A DNA stretch of 64,000 nucleotides. It comes from Maylandia zebra. Lineage: Eukaryota; Chordata; Actinopteri; Cichliformes; Cichlidae. Positions 63,832-64,000 of this stretch are shown here, piece after piece; position 1 is the stretch's first letter, and every line of letters starts with the position of its first letter. The notes under the pieces are model-generated. The model did no database searches. It saw only the letters and a program-made list of their open reading frames with translations, and was not told the origin of the DNA. The DNA lies in the NCBI RefSeq assembly GCF_041146795.1, contig NC_135167.1, forward strand, positions 28,737,454-28,801,453, written 5' to 3'. Made by a program: the position numbers and the translations under genes.

Positions 63832-64000
63832 CCGTATTTTCACGACCATAAGGCGCATTTAAAAGTCTTAGATTTTCTTCAAAAAGTACGGCGCGCCCTA
63901 TAGCGCAGTGCGCCCTGTGTGTTGTAAGGAGGACGTAGTAGAGAACACCATGAGAACGCTAAAGGGTGAAGTGTGGGCGTTGATCGTATATACCGGACAA
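63832..64000. mobile_element. Left part of a DNA transposon cut by the window edge
   Basis: 'ccgtattttcacgaccataa' followed by 'ggcgcattt' is the end of a DNA-transposon family dispersed in vertebrates. The GC-rich interior 'cggcgcgccctatagcgcag' contrasts with the AT-rich flank. The element continues beyond the window. Confidence 0.45.

Overview
The window looks like a repeat-dense, transposon-rich stretch of a percomorph teleost genome (a cichlid or relative is plausible, not provable). The signs are a Tc1-like relic with the fish-typical 'cactcaccggccactttat' end, a teleost dispersed repeat at 45.2-45.44 kb, an 18-bp 'gctagcgttagcattgca' minisatellite, a Penelope-like retroelement, a hAT-type MITE and two complete animal Helitron genes. 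I see no confident host gene, rRNA, tRNA or CRISPR. All coding signal is of mobile-element origin.

Layout. 0-2.4 kb: unassigned sequence, a decayed Tc1-like element and a 40-bp tandem repeat. 2.4-24.3 kb: a head-to-tail array of about 1.5-kb units (family A), interrupted at 3.93-8.70 kb by a longer related element (family B). 24.3-27.4 kb: AT-rich sequence with exon-like segments, a C homopolymer and a (GTTT)n tract. 27.37-34.72 kb (minus): a complete Helitron protein gene, preceded by three tandem copies of a roughly 175-bp repeat. 35.4-37.4 kb: spacer with the 18-bp minisatellite. 37.4-45.2 kb: a second A-unit array that ends in a truncated B element through a junction like that of array 1. 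45.2-50.2 kb: a dispersed repeat, then fragments of a Penelope-like element alternating with two copies of an approximately 0.85-kb sequence 'X'. 50.89-58.34 kb (minus): a second complete Helitron gene, with ten 50-bp repeats upstream. 59.7-64 kb: AT-rich sequence with DNA-transposon remnants.

The two Helitron genes encode about 2450- and 2480-residue proteins with the same domain order: a cysteine-protease-like domain, a basic 18-residue repeat region, a Cys/His zinc-ribbon-like region, an HUH/two-tyrosine Rep endonuclease, a PIF1-type helicase and an AP-endonuclease-like (EEP) domain. This is the Helentron-type layout of rolling-circle transposons. The N-terminal domain has a Cys plus Asp-x-His arrangement that resembles peptidase family C76 (herpesvirus tegument deubiquitinase type) more than the OTU protease usual in this class.

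A and B units have no recognisable transposase. Each family carries a 12-bp subterminal motif near its 5' end that is exactly complementary to the right arm of a 3'-end hairpin, and the motif differs between families in a matched way at both ends. This resembles non-autonomous Helentron derivatives (HINE/DINE-1 type), here arranged as tandem concatemers. A mobilising link to the two Helitrons in the window is inference: I did not find shared termini.
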